Below, in pieces: positions 1-6,799 of a DNA stretch of 11,615 bases. The first letter of the stretch is position 1. Every line of letters begins with the position of its first letter. The notes beneath the pieces were generated by a model that was given only the letters and a program-made list of their open reading frames with translations, was not told where the DNA came from and did not search any database. A program made the position numbers and the translations under genes. Source of the stretch: Ruminococcus_C sp963590855 (GTDB taxonomy: Bacteria > Bacillota > Clostridia > Oscillospirales > Ruminococcaceae); NCBI GenBank assembly GCA_963590855.1, contig CAVAQT010000048.1, positions 1-11,615 on the forward strand, given 5' to 3'.

Positions 1-74
1 TTTCTCTTTTGTCAATTATAACATATTTCTCGATTTTTTTCGTGCGGTTGCCCTGGAGCACACTGGGTGTTGGA

Positions 75-103
75 TTGACAAGCTGTAAAAAATGTGGTAT
101 GAT
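75..103 (+). promoter_or_regulatory. Sigma-A-type promoter of the oxidoreductase/glycosyltransferase unit
   Basis: TTGACA at 75-80 and TATGAT at 98-103 are separated by exactly 17 bases, a near-consensus housekeeping promoter. Transcription should start near 110, giving a leader of about 138 bases before the ATG at 248. A perfect 10-base palindrome, TTTCGCGAAA (126-135), lies just downstream of the predicted start and could be an operator, but nothing else in the sequence supports that. Confidence 0.8.
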
Positions 104-247
104 AGAGTGAGGTATATTTTGCGGTTTTCGCGAAATGTCAAAAATTAGCGTATTTCTTTTATGAGAATTATGCAAGACTACAAAGAGTGCAGTGCGGCAG
201 GCGACGGCAATGCGGCGTGCATCTTGAGACAAAAGGAGCATTTTTTT

Positions 248-1801
248 ATGAAAAAAATCGTAATCCTGGGCGGCGGCCCGGCTGGTCTGACGGCGGCGTA
301 TGAGCTGCTCAAGGATACCAAAGACGAATATGAAGTTACCATTCTGGAGGAAAGCAAGGTTTTGGGCGGTATTTCGCAGACTGTCCGCTATCACGGCAAC
401 CGCATGGATATCGGCGGTCACCGCTTTTTCTCCAAGGATGATACCGTTATGAAATGGTGGTCGGATCTGATGCCGATCCAGGGTCAGCCCTCCTTCGACG
501 ACAAAAAGCTGGGTCGGGAAAAGCCCCTGGAAGCCGGCGGCCCGGATCCGGAAAAGGAAGACGTGGTCATGCTGGTGCGCGACCGCGTTTCCCGGATCTA
601 CTTTAACAAGCACTTCTTCGACTATCCGGTGACCATGAACAAGAACACCATCCAGAGCATGGGCTTTGCCACCACTATGAAGGCCGGCTTCAGCTATCTC
701 GGCTCCTGCATCTCCAAAAAGCCGGAGACCAATCTGGAAAATTTCTACATCAACCGCTTCGGCAAGGTACTGTATGGCATGTTCTTTGAGGGATATACCG
801 AAAAGCTGTGGGGCAGACACCCCAGCGAGATCTCCGCAGACTGGGGCGCGCAGCGCGTCAAGGGGCTGTCCATCCGCGCCGTGCTGAAAGACATGATCTC
901 CAAGCGCTCCGGCAAAAAGAACAACGAAAACGCAGAGACCTCGCTGATCGAGCAGTTCTGGTATCCGAAGTACGGCCCGGGTCAGCTGTGGGAGCTGGTG
1001 GGACACAAGGCGGAGGAAAAGGGCTGCAAGATCCTGTTCCAGCACGCCGTCAAGACCATCCACACCGAAAACGGCAAGGTGACCTCTGTGGTCTGTGAAA
1101 CACCGGAGGGCAGCAAGACCATCGAGGGTGACATCTTCATCTCCTCTATGCCCATCCAGGATCTCATCGCCGGCATGGACGGCTGTGACAATGCAGAAGT
1201 ACAGCGCATCGCCGCAGGTCTCCCGTACCGCGACTTTGTGACCGTGGGTCTGCTGGTCAACAAGCTGAATCTGGTCAACCAGACTGGGACTAAGACTTTG
1301 GGCAATATTGTACCGGATTGTTGGATCTATGTCCAGGACAAGGGCGTAAAGCTGGGTCGTATCCAGATCTTCAACAACTGGTCGCCTTATATGGTAGAAA
1401 AGCCGGAGAACACCGTCTGGATCGGTCTGGAATATTTCTGTGCAGAGGGAGACGATTTCTGGAACATGGACGACAAGACCTGTGTGGACTTCGCCGTCAA
1501 GGAACTGACCAAGATGGGCGTTATCTCAGAGGGCGCGGTTCTGGACGCGCACCGGGAAAAGGTCAAGAAGGCGTATCCGGCATACTTCGACACCTATGCC
1601 CAGTTCGACCAGGTAGTCGATTATCTGAACACCTTCGACAATTTGTTCTGTGTGGGCAGAAACGGTCAGCACCGTTACAACAACATGGATCACTCCATGC
1701 TCACCGCCATCCATGCGGCAGAAGCCATCAAGCACAACTCCACAGACAAGGGCCCTGTATGGAATGTAAACCAGGAAAAGGAATATCATGAGCAGAAGTA
1801 A
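248..1801 (+). CDS. NAD(P)/FAD-dependent oxidoreductase, UDP-galactopyranose mutase/amine-oxidase-like
   Basis: A 517-residue cytoplasmic flavoprotein. The N-terminus is a Rossmann dinucleotide-binding fold: GGGPAG with the three glycines at residues 8, 10 and 13, an acidic strand end at E34, then LGG at 39-41 and GGHRFF at 56-61. The C-terminus carries GRNGQHRYNNMD (from about residue 470), which resembles the GRxxxYxYxxMD flavin-binding end of UDP-galactopyranose mutases. The start at 248 is chosen because AAAGGAG lies just upstream at the right distance and the Rossmann strand begins at once; an in-frame ATG at 161 has no ribosome site and would add an unrelated tail. The stop overlaps the next gene by 14 bases, so the two are probably translationally coupled. 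The family covers mutases, desaturases and porphyrinogen-type oxidases. Substrate is not readable; the glycosyltransferase partner favours a sugar or lipid-linked sugar (inference). Confidence 0.8.
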   Translation: MKKIVILGGGPAGLTAAYELLKDTKDEYEVTILEESKVLGGISQTVRYHGNRMDIGGHRFFSKDDTVMKWWSDLMPIQGQPSFDDKKLGREKPLEAGGPDPEKEDVVMLVRDRVSRIYFNKHFFDYPVTMNKNTIQSMGFATTMKAGFSYLGSCISKKPETNLENFYINRFGKVLYGMFFEGYTEKLWGRHPSEISADWGAQRVKGLSIRAVLKDMISKRSGKKNNENAETSLIEQFWYPKYGPGQLWELVGHKAEEKGCKILFQHAVKTIHTENGKVTSVVCETPEGSKTIEGDIFISSMPIQDLIAGMDGCDNAEVQRIAAGLPYRDFVTVGLLVNKLNLVNQTGTKTLGNIVPDCWIYVQDKGVKLGRIQIFNNWSPYMVEKPENTVWIGLEYFCAEGDDFWNMDDKTCVDFAVKELTKMGVISEGAVLDAHREKVKKAYPAYFDTYAQFDQVVDYLNTFDNLFCVGRNGQHRYNNMDHSMLTAIHAAEAIKHNSTDKGPVWNVNQEKEYHEQK

Positions 1802-3584
1802 GCTCTTTTCCCATAAGGCAAACCGCACCGGCAGTCGGACGCATCTCGGCTGCCGGTGCAGCCATATCTGCCTGTCCGCGCCGGAATCCAACCGGTACTT
1901 TCAGCTATTGGAGCGGCATCCGTATTTATGCTGTCTGAGTCTCTGTCTGCTGCTGGATCCGCTGTATTTCGGCGGCGAAGCGTATGTGCCGCAGAATGCC
2001 CTTCTTTTAGAGGTATTGGCAGTACTGGCAGTCGGGGCGGTGGTGCTCTGGCGGCTGGTGCGGTATCATCCTCAGCGAAAGCGGCATGCAGCGGCGGCAG
2101 GCGTTGTCTTTCTGGCGCTGGTGTTGACGGCGGCGTGGTTCTATCGGAGTGCTGCCCATCCGGGGCTATGGATCATGCTGGGCGGCTGCTGCATTCTCAC
2201 CGGGCTGTTCTGGCTCACCCGGAAGCAGATGCACAATCAGCGGCGGCGCGTTTCGATGCTGCTGCTGGGGTGGAGTTTTTTCCTCAAGTTCTACTATGTC
2301 TTTTACACGCCCATTACCCGGCGGCAGCACGATGTGGGGCGCTTTGGAGACACGGAGAACCATGCCGGATACATCAGCTATCTCTTGGAGCATCACCATT
2401 TGCCGGACTTTGATCCGCGGCAGGCGTGGCAGTTTTATCATCCGCCCCTGCATCACATAATCTCGGCGGTGTGGCTATGGCTGTCGGAGACGGTTTTTGG
2501 CATCGGAGCAGAGGCGGCGCAGGAGTCGCTTCAGACCCTCAGTCTATTCTATGCCATGGCCATTGTCATTACGGCGTACCGCATTTTACGGCACTTCCGG
2601 CTGGACGGCACGGCGCTGTATATACCGCTGGCAATTGTGGCATTTCACCCCAGCTTCATTCTGTTTTCGGGGAGCATCAACAACGACGCGCTGTCAGTGG
2701 TTTTTCTCATGGGCGCGGTGCTGTGGGTCTTGAAATGGTACGAGAAGCAGACCTGGGAGGGCATTGTGAAAATCGCTCTGTGCATCGGATTGGGGATGAT
2801 GACGAAGCTGTCGGCGGCATTGGTGGCGCTCCCCACGGCGGCGGTATTTCTGGTGGTGCTGGTGCGGCAGTGCAGGCAGAAAAACTGGCGGATCTTCGGG
2901 CAGTTTGGAGTATTTGCCGTGATCTGCGTCCCACTGGGGCTATGGTATCCGATACGGAATCTGGTGCGCTTTAGTGTGCCCCTGGACTATGTACAGGAGA
3001 TGCCGGCGGACTCGGTACAGTATTTAGGCAATCAGTCGTTTCTCTCCCGGTGTCTGGACTTTTCGCCCCATCAGTTCGCCAGTGTCTTTGAGCAGTGGCA
3101 GAACAAGTTGGGGACAAGCTACAACGAGTACAATCCCCTGATCGCCATGCTGAAAAACGCCATGTTCGGGGAGTACATCAACGTCTACACGCTGAACTGC
3201 CGGCTGTCTCTGGCGGCGCTGGGCACGGTGCTGTTCTGGCTGGGTGTGCTCACGGCTGCCATTGCCTTTGGGGCGATGGTATGGCTCTGCTGGCAGAAGC
3301 GCAGCACAGGCAGGATGCCGGGGCTATTTCTGGTATTATATGACGCGGTGATGCTGGGGAGTTTTTACGAGCTGGCGGCATCGTCGCCTTTTACCTGCTC
3401 CATGAACTTTCGGTACATTACGCCCACCTGTGTCATTGGCGCGGTCTTTCTGGGGCTTTTGCTCCGGCGGCTGGAGCAGTGGCAGGGAAGAGCGGTGCAG
3501 GTGGTACAGGGATTTTGCGTGGCCATCGGGGCGGCGTTTGCGGTATGCGCGGCGGCGTTTTATGTGGGTGTTGGGTTGGTGTGA
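1788..3584 (+). CDS. GT-C-fold membrane glycosyltransferase, family 39-like
   Basis: A 598-residue integral membrane protein with about a dozen hydrophobic segments spread over the whole length. After the first few helices an extracytoplasmic loop carries an aspartate in QHDVGRF (D182) and then FYHPPLHH (H218-P219-P220), the layout of polyprenyl-phosphate-sugar-dependent GT-C enzymes of the PMT/ArnT group. The likely role is transfer of a sugar from a lipid carrier to a surface polymer or protein on the outer face of the membrane; donor and acceptor are unknown. The start at 1788 has AGGAAAAGGA five bases upstream and overlaps the oxidoreductase by 14 bases. The first 35 or so residues are polar and Cys/Arg-rich, and the DNA there forms a 10-bp perfect inverted repeat (1825-1834/1850-1859). 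The last codons and the TGA stop sit in sequence that resembles a module of the repeat array downstream. Confidence 0.75.
   Translation: MSRSKLFSHKANRTGSRTHLGCRCSHICLSAPESNRYFQLLERHPYLCCLSLCLLLDPLYFGGEAYVPQNALLLEVLAVLAVGAVVLWRLVRYHPQRKRHAAAAGVVFLALVLTAAWFYRSAAHPGLWIMLGGCCILTGLFWLTRKQMHNQRRRVSMLLLGWSFFLKFYYVFYTPITRRQHDVGRFGDTENHAGYISYLLEHHHLPDFDPRQAWQFYHPPLHHIISAVWLWLSETVFGIGAEAAQESLQTLSLFYAMAIVITAYRILRHFRLDGTALYIPLAIVAFHPSFILFSGSINNDALSVVFLMGAVLWVLKWYEKQTWEGIVKIALCIGLGMMTKLSAALVALPTAAVFLVVLVRQCRQKNWRIFGQFGVFAVICVPLGLWYPIRNLVRFSVPLDYVQEMPADSVQYLGNQSFLSRCLDFSPHQFASVFEQWQNKLGTSYNEYNPLIAMLKNAMFGEYINVYTLNCRLSLAALGTVLFWLGVLTAAIAFGAMVWLCWQKRSTGRMPGLFLVLYDAVMLGSFYELAASSPFTCSMNFRYITPTCVIGAVFLGLLLRRLEQWQGRAVQVVQGFCVAIGAAFAVCAAAFYVGVGLV
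1825..1859 (+). repeat. 10-bp inverted repeat inside the start of the glycosyltransferase gene
   Basis: GCACCGGCAG (1825-1834) and CTGCCGGTGC (1850-1859) are exact reverse complements around a 15-base loop. The hairpin begins about 35 bases after the ATG at 1788 and has no T-run behind it, so it is not a simple terminator. It could slow early translation or act as a remnant regulatory stem; no function can be shown. Confidence 0.5.
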
Positions 3585-3950
3585 GCGGCGGCGGGCTCTA
3601 TGATCCCTCCGGCGCTGTGCGCCACCTCCCTTTTCAAGGGAGGCTCGGGCGAACGATGTTCGCCCCTACAGTGGGTGGTGAGTTGCCGGTTTTGTTTGGT
3701 GGGTTGATGTAGGCGGCGAGTCCTATGATCCCTCCGGCGCTGTGCGCCACCTCCCTTTTCAAGGGAGGCTTTCGGGCGAACGGTGTTCGCCCCTACGGTG
3801 GGTGGTGAGTTACCGGTTTGGTTTGGGGCGGGTCGATGTGGGCATCGACCCCTACAATCCCTCCGTCTGTTCCTCACGGAGCAGCCACCTCCCTTTTCAA
3901 GGGAGGCTTTCGGGCGAACGATGTTCGCCCCTACGGTGGGTGGTTTTTTC
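3569..3950. repeat. Intergenic hairpin-repeat array 1 (three composite units)
   Basis: Three head-to-tail units with a period of about 125-130 bases. Each unit has three modules. Module Q is GGGTCGATG-tggg-CATCGACCC, intact at 3830-3851 and decayed at about 3570-3600 and 3700-3726. Module R is CCCTCC, a small variable hairpin, then the 19-base stem-loop CCTCCCTTTTCAAGGGAGG at 3625-3643, 3750-3768 and 3888-3906. Module P is GGGCGAAC-nnn-GTTCGCCC at 3647-3665, 3774-3792 and 3912-3930, followed by CTACGGTGGGTGGTGAGTTACC or a close variant. Short open frames here are made of repeat and are not genes. The array ends in a run of six T (3944-3949). It separates the glycosyltransferase from thioredoxin; no clear promoter is seen in it. 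Confidence 0.9.
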
Positions 3951-4006
3951 AGTTTGTAAAAAGGCGGCGGCTGCTGCCGTGATGCTGCACAGGAGGTATG
4001 ATGATT

Positions 4007-4327
4007 ATGGCAGTGATTCATTTGACAAAGGACAATTTTAAGGCACAGGTCATGGAGGCGGACAAGCCCGTCCTCATTGACTTTTACGCGGACTGGTGCG
4101 GCCCGTGCCAGATGGTATCGCCCATTGTGGAAGAGATCGCCGGGGAACGCAGCGACATCTCTGTCTGCAAGGTGAATGTGGACGAACAGGCAGAGCTGGC
4201 GCAGGCATTCGGAGTGTCCAGCATTCCCACGCTGGTGGTGATCTCCGGCGGCAAGCTGGTGAACCACGCCATCGGCGCACAGCCAAAGGCGGCGATCCTG
4301 GATATGCTGGACGCGGTCACAAAGTAA
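4007..4327 (+). CDS. trxA: Thioredoxin
   Basis: A 106-residue single-domain cytoplasmic thioredoxin of standard length. The redox motif WCGPC occurs in FYADWCGPCQM near residue 28-32, and the cis-proline is in SIPT near residue 72-75. Both active cysteines are present, so it should reduce protein disulfides using electrons from thioredoxin reductase; no reductase gene is nearby. The start is ambiguous. AGGAGG at 3991-3996 precedes ATGs at 3998, 4001 and 4007. The 4007 start is preferred because MAVIHLTKDNF is the usual thioredoxin beginning, with a 10-base spacer; 4001 (4-base spacer) would add two residues. It lies alone between repeat array 1 and a bidirectional terminator. No convincing promoter is visible between the array and the gene, so it may depend on read-through or on a promoter hidden in the array. 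Confidence 0.95.
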   Translation: MAVIHLTKDNFKAQVMEADKPVLIDFYADWCGPCQMVSPIVEEIAGERSDISVCKVNVDEQAELAQAFGVSSIPTLVVISGGKLVNHAIGAQPKAAILDMLDAVTK

Positions 4328-4344
4328 AGACTGCACCGGGCAGC

Positions 4345-4388
4345 AAAAAAGCGGAGTGTTTCATGTGAAACATTCCGCTTTTGTTTTG
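4345..4388. terminator. Bidirectional terminator between convergent trxA and the isomerase gene
   Basis: A 12-bp stem (4351-4362 with 4367-4378, one G-T pair) closes on a four-base ATGT loop. The plus strand then has TTTTGTTTT, and the minus strand reads into six T, so it can stop both thioredoxin and the converging isomerase transcript. The upper stem and loop contain AGTGTTTCATGTGAAAC (4355-4371), which recurs exactly in the terminator at 8036-8065. Confidence 0.85.
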
Positions 4389-4420
4389 GGTTAAAGCGCG
4401 TTCAGGCGCAGGAAAATGCG

Positions 4421-5905
4421 TCAGGCAAAGGGATTCTCGGTGGGGTAACGCACACCCTTGGGCTGGTTATAGCCGATCTCACTGACATCTACTCCCAGGT
4501 ACTTGAATACCTCATAGATCGCCTTGCCGTAGTGACCGAATACCACTGCGCCGTGGTGCGGGAAGTGGTGCTCCACCAGAACGTGGCGGTAGAACCGTGC
4601 CATTTCCGGGATGGCAAAGATGCCGATCGAGCCGAAGGAGTGTGTCGCTGCCGGCAGGACTTCGCCCTGTGCCACATAGGCGTTCAGCTTGGCGTCTGAG
4701 GTGGACTGGAGACGGAAGAAGGTGATGTCGCCCGGCAGGATGTCGCCCTCCAGTGTGCCCTGGGTAACTTCTTCCGGCAGACTCCGCGCCATGATGAGCT
4801 GATACTTCATCTCGCAGAATGCCAGCTTCTTGGTGGTGGTATTGCCGCAGTGGAAGCCCATGAAGGTATCGTTCAGGCGGTACGGGAACTTTCCGGCGAT
4901 CTCGTTCTGGTACAGGTCTGCCGGAACGGTGTTGTTGATATCCAGAAGCGTCACCGCGTCCTCGCTGACCACAGTGCCGATAAACTCGCTCAGTGCGCCG
5001 TAGATATCCACCTCACAGGAAACCGGGATGCCACGTCCGGTAAGGCGACTGTTCACATAGCAGGGAACAAAGCCGAACTGGGTCTGGAATGCCGGCCAGC
5101 ACTTTCCGGCGATGGCGACAAACTCGCGGCTGCCCTTATGGGCTTCGATCCAGTCCAGGAGCGTCAGTTCGTACTGTGCCAACTTCGGCAGGATCTCCGG
5201 CTTTTTATTGCCGCTGCCCAGTTCTGCCGCCATATCCGCTGCAACTTCGGGGATACGGGGATCGTTGTCGTGCTTATGGAATGCTTCAAACAGATCCAGT
5301 TCGGAGTTTTCCTCGATCTCTACGCCCAGATTGTACAGCTGCTGGATCGGTGCATTACATGCCAGGAAGTTGGTGGGGCGCGGGCCGAAGGTGATGATCT
5401 TCAGGTGATTCAGGCCATAGACTGCCCGGGCGATGGGCAGGAAGTCGTGGATCATGTCGGCGCATTCCGCAGCTGTTCCCACCGGATATTCCGGGATATA
5501 GGCGCGAACGCCGCGCAGCTTCAGGTTATAGCTGGCGTTGAGCATACCGCAGTAGGCATCGCCGCGGCTGGAGGAGAGCACGCCGGTGTTTTCTTCGGCA
5601 GCGGCGCAGAACATCTTCGGGCCGTCGAACTGCTTTGCCAGCATGGTCTCGGCGATCTCCGGGCCGAAGTTGCCCAGGTAAACGCAGAGGGCATTACATC
5701 CGGCTTTTTTCAGGTCTTCCAGCGCCTGCATCATATGCAGCTCGCTCTCGACGATACAGACCGGGCACTCATAGATATCTTCGGCGCTGTACTTTTGGAT
5801 ATAGGCATCCACCAGTGCCTTCCGGCGGTTGACGGAGAGACTCTCCGGGAAGCAGTCACGGCTGACGGCAACGATGCCGACTTTCATCTTGGGAATGTTT
5901 ATCAT
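4421..5905 (-). CDS. L-fucose/L-arabinose isomerase family protein
   Basis: A 494-residue cytoplasmic protein of the fucose/arabinose isomerase superfamily, which interconverts aldoses and ketoses with a divalent metal. The candidate metal ligands are E298 in SCEVDIYGAL and D322 in LLDINN; their spacing of 24 residues equals that of E337 and D361 in E. coli FucI. A His-rich C-terminal stretch (EHHFPHHGAVVFGHYG) probably supplies the third ligand. The N-terminal part (MKVGIVAVSRDCFPES) is the usual start of this family. The start at 5905 has AAAGGA (5915-5920) nine bases upstream; an earlier in-frame start at 5950 lacks a ribosome site. The protein is shorter than E. coli FucI (about 590 residues), and no fuculose kinase, aldolase, transporter or regulator adjoins it. 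The substrate is therefore uncertain: fucose, arabinose or another aldose, and a non-isomerase role cannot be excluded. Confidence 0.8.
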   Translation of the reverse strand: MINIPKMKVGIVAVSRDCFPESLSVNRRKALVDAYIQKYSAEDIYECPVCIVESELHMMQALEDLKKAGCNALCVYLGNFGPEIAETMLAKQFDGPKMFCAAAEENTGVLSSSRGDAYCGMLNASYNLKLRGVRAYIPEYPVGTAAECADMIHDFLPIARAVYGLNHLKIITFGPRPTNFLACNAPIQQLYNLGVEIEENSELDLFEAFHKHDNDPRIPEVAADMAAELGSGNKKPEILPKLAQYELTLLDWIEAHKGSREFVAIAGKCWPAFQTQFGFVPCYVNSRLTGRGIPVSCEVDIYGALSEFIGTVVSEDAVTLLDINNTVPADLYQNEIAGKFPYRLNDTFMGFHCGNTTTKKLAFCEMKYQLIMARSLPEEVTQGTLEGDILPGDITFFRLQSTSDAKLNAYVAQGEVLPAATHSFGSIGIFAIPEMARFYRHVLVEHHFPHHGAVVFGHYGKAIYEVFKYLGVDVSEIGYNQPKGVRYPTENPFA

Positions 5906-5986
5906 AACGCATTGTCCTTTCCAGTACCGTGGGGTACGTTTTTCCGGCAATTTCGGGTTTTTACGGGGAATTGCCTTATTACTCCT

Positions 5987-6015
5987 ATCATATCACAAAA
6001 TCAGACCGAATGCAA
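5987..6015 (-). promoter_or_regulatory. Extended -10 promoter of the isomerase gene
   Basis: On the minus strand TGATATGAT gives an extended -10 (TATGAT, plus positions 5987-5992, preceded by TGA). A weak TTGCAT (6010-6015) lies 17 bases upstream as the -35. The predicted leader is about 75 bases, and no riboswitch-like structure is evident in it. Confidence 0.6.
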
Positions 6016-6086
6016 GCGAAATGGTATCTATATCATGCATGTTTTTATCAGAATCGTATTTTATGGATACGATTTTGGAAAGTAAA

Positions 6087-6156
6087 GCTCAGCGGCGGCT
6101 CGCCATCCTTGGGCGAGTTTGCCGTCGCCATTTCCGCTGGGCGACGGGCTGAGCAC
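6087..6156. repeat. 70-bp three-way-junction element, copy 1
   Basis: Identical over 70 bases to 6591-6660, with similar sequence extending about five bases on each side. Outer arms GCTCAGC (6087-6093) and GCTGAGC (6148-6154) pair perfectly. Inside are two hairpins: CTCGCC/GGCGAG (6099-6104 with 6112-6117) and CCGTCGCC/GGCGACGG (6122-6129 with 6140-6147). Together they make a compact three-arm fold as single-stranded DNA or RNA. It contains no convincing gene. Confidence 0.85.
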
Positions 6157-6500
6157 ACTGCGGGCGAACAGTGTTCGCCCCTACGGTGGAAATGGTTTTT
6201 GTTTTGAAAAAGGGTGGAGTTGGTGTAGGCGGCAAGCCCTATGATCCCTCCGGCACTTCGTGCCACCTCCCTTTTCAAGGGAGGCTTAAAGACTCCTCCG
6301 CCCTGTCGGGCACCTCCTCTAGGAGAGGAGGCTCGGGGGATGGTGTTTGCCCCTACGGTGAGTGGTGAGTTACCGGTTTTGTTTGGGGCGGGGCGATGTG
6401 GGCATCGCCCCCTACAATCCCTCCGTCTGCTCCTCACGGAGCAGCCACCTCCCTTTTCAAGGGAGGCTTGGGGGGACGGTGTTCGCCCCTACACATTGCG
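6157..6500. repeat. Intergenic hairpin-repeat array 2
   Basis: The same P, Q and R modules as the array at 3569-3950, in a rearranged and partly decayed order. Module P occurs at 6162-6180 (GGGCGAACAGTGTTCGCCC) and in weaker form at about 6336-6353 and 6469-6488. Module Q is intact at 6390-6411 (GGGGCGATG-tggg-CATCGCCCC) and decayed at about 6215-6242. Module R occurs at 6243-6286, 6416-6468, and as a divergent R2 form at 6292-6333 whose terminal stem is CCTCCTCT-agg-AGAGGAGG. The block at about 6362-6466 is nearly identical to 3800-3906. Frames of 60-150 codons open here because of the repeats; I do not call them genes. Positions 6501-6590 show no recognisable feature. Confidence 0.9.
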
Positions 6501-6590
6501 TACCGGAAAACAGGGATTCCCCGGAGGGGGGAACAGGCGGTTTGTCTGCCGTGACGCTGCCCTTTTCTCTCCGTTGGATTGGGGGGTAAG

Positions 6591-6660
6591 GCTCAGCGGC
6601 GGCTCGCCATCCTTGGGCGAGTTTGCCGTCGCCATTTCCGCTGGGCGACGGGCTGAGCAC
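6591..6660. repeat. 70-bp three-way-junction element, copy 2
   Basis: An exact copy, in the same orientation, of 6087-6156. Outer arms are at 6591-6597 and 6652-6658. It ends 38 bases before the -35 of the phosphofructokinase promoter. The two copies are direct repeats enclosing 434 bp of P/Q/R module sequence and unique spacer. Confidence 0.85.
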
Positions 6661-6698
6661 GCTGCCTGTCACAGATTCTGCAAACTTTCGGTAAAATA

Positions 6699-6727
6699 TT
6701 GACAATGCCGCTGAAATGGGGTACAAT
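6699..6727 (+). promoter_or_regulatory. Promoter of the phosphofructokinase gene
   Basis: TTGACA (6699-6704), a 17-base spacer and TACAAT (6722-6727) form a near-consensus housekeeping promoter. The predicted leader is about 65 bases. The in-frame ATG at 6716 lies between the two boxes, which rules it out as the translation start. Confidence 0.85.
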
Positions 6728-6799
6728 AAAAAGGAACGACTTTTTCAGATGTTTTCTGGAAAGATTTTAACTGTGTCAAGGAACAAAGGAGATCTTCAT

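Noticed and set aside
10..22. TTGACA and TATAAT-like boxes on the minus strand at the left edge, suggesting a divergent promoter
   Set aside because: The two boxes overlap each other and cannot serve as one promoter; partners would lie outside the window or are poor, so nothing can be supported.
161..247. An upstream in-frame ATG that would extend the oxidoreductase by 29 residues
   Set aside because: No ribosome site precedes it, and the added residues come before a Rossmann strand that normally begins at the N-terminus; the ATG at 248 has AAAGGAG.
3569..3950. A CRISPR array
   Set aside because: The period is about 125-130 bases, units are composite hairpins with no unique spacers of constant length, and no cas genes are present.
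4850..6085. A 411-codon plus-strand open frame over the isomerase gene and its upstream region
   Set aside because: It is antisense to a clear isomerase-family gene, lacks a ribosome site and recognisable domains, and ends in non-coding promoter sequence.
6048..6702. Several 60-150-codon frames across the intergenic repeats, also at 3560-4041
   Set aside because: Their translations are repeat modules read in different frames on both strands, without coding features. Such frames are easily misannotated as hypothetical proteins.
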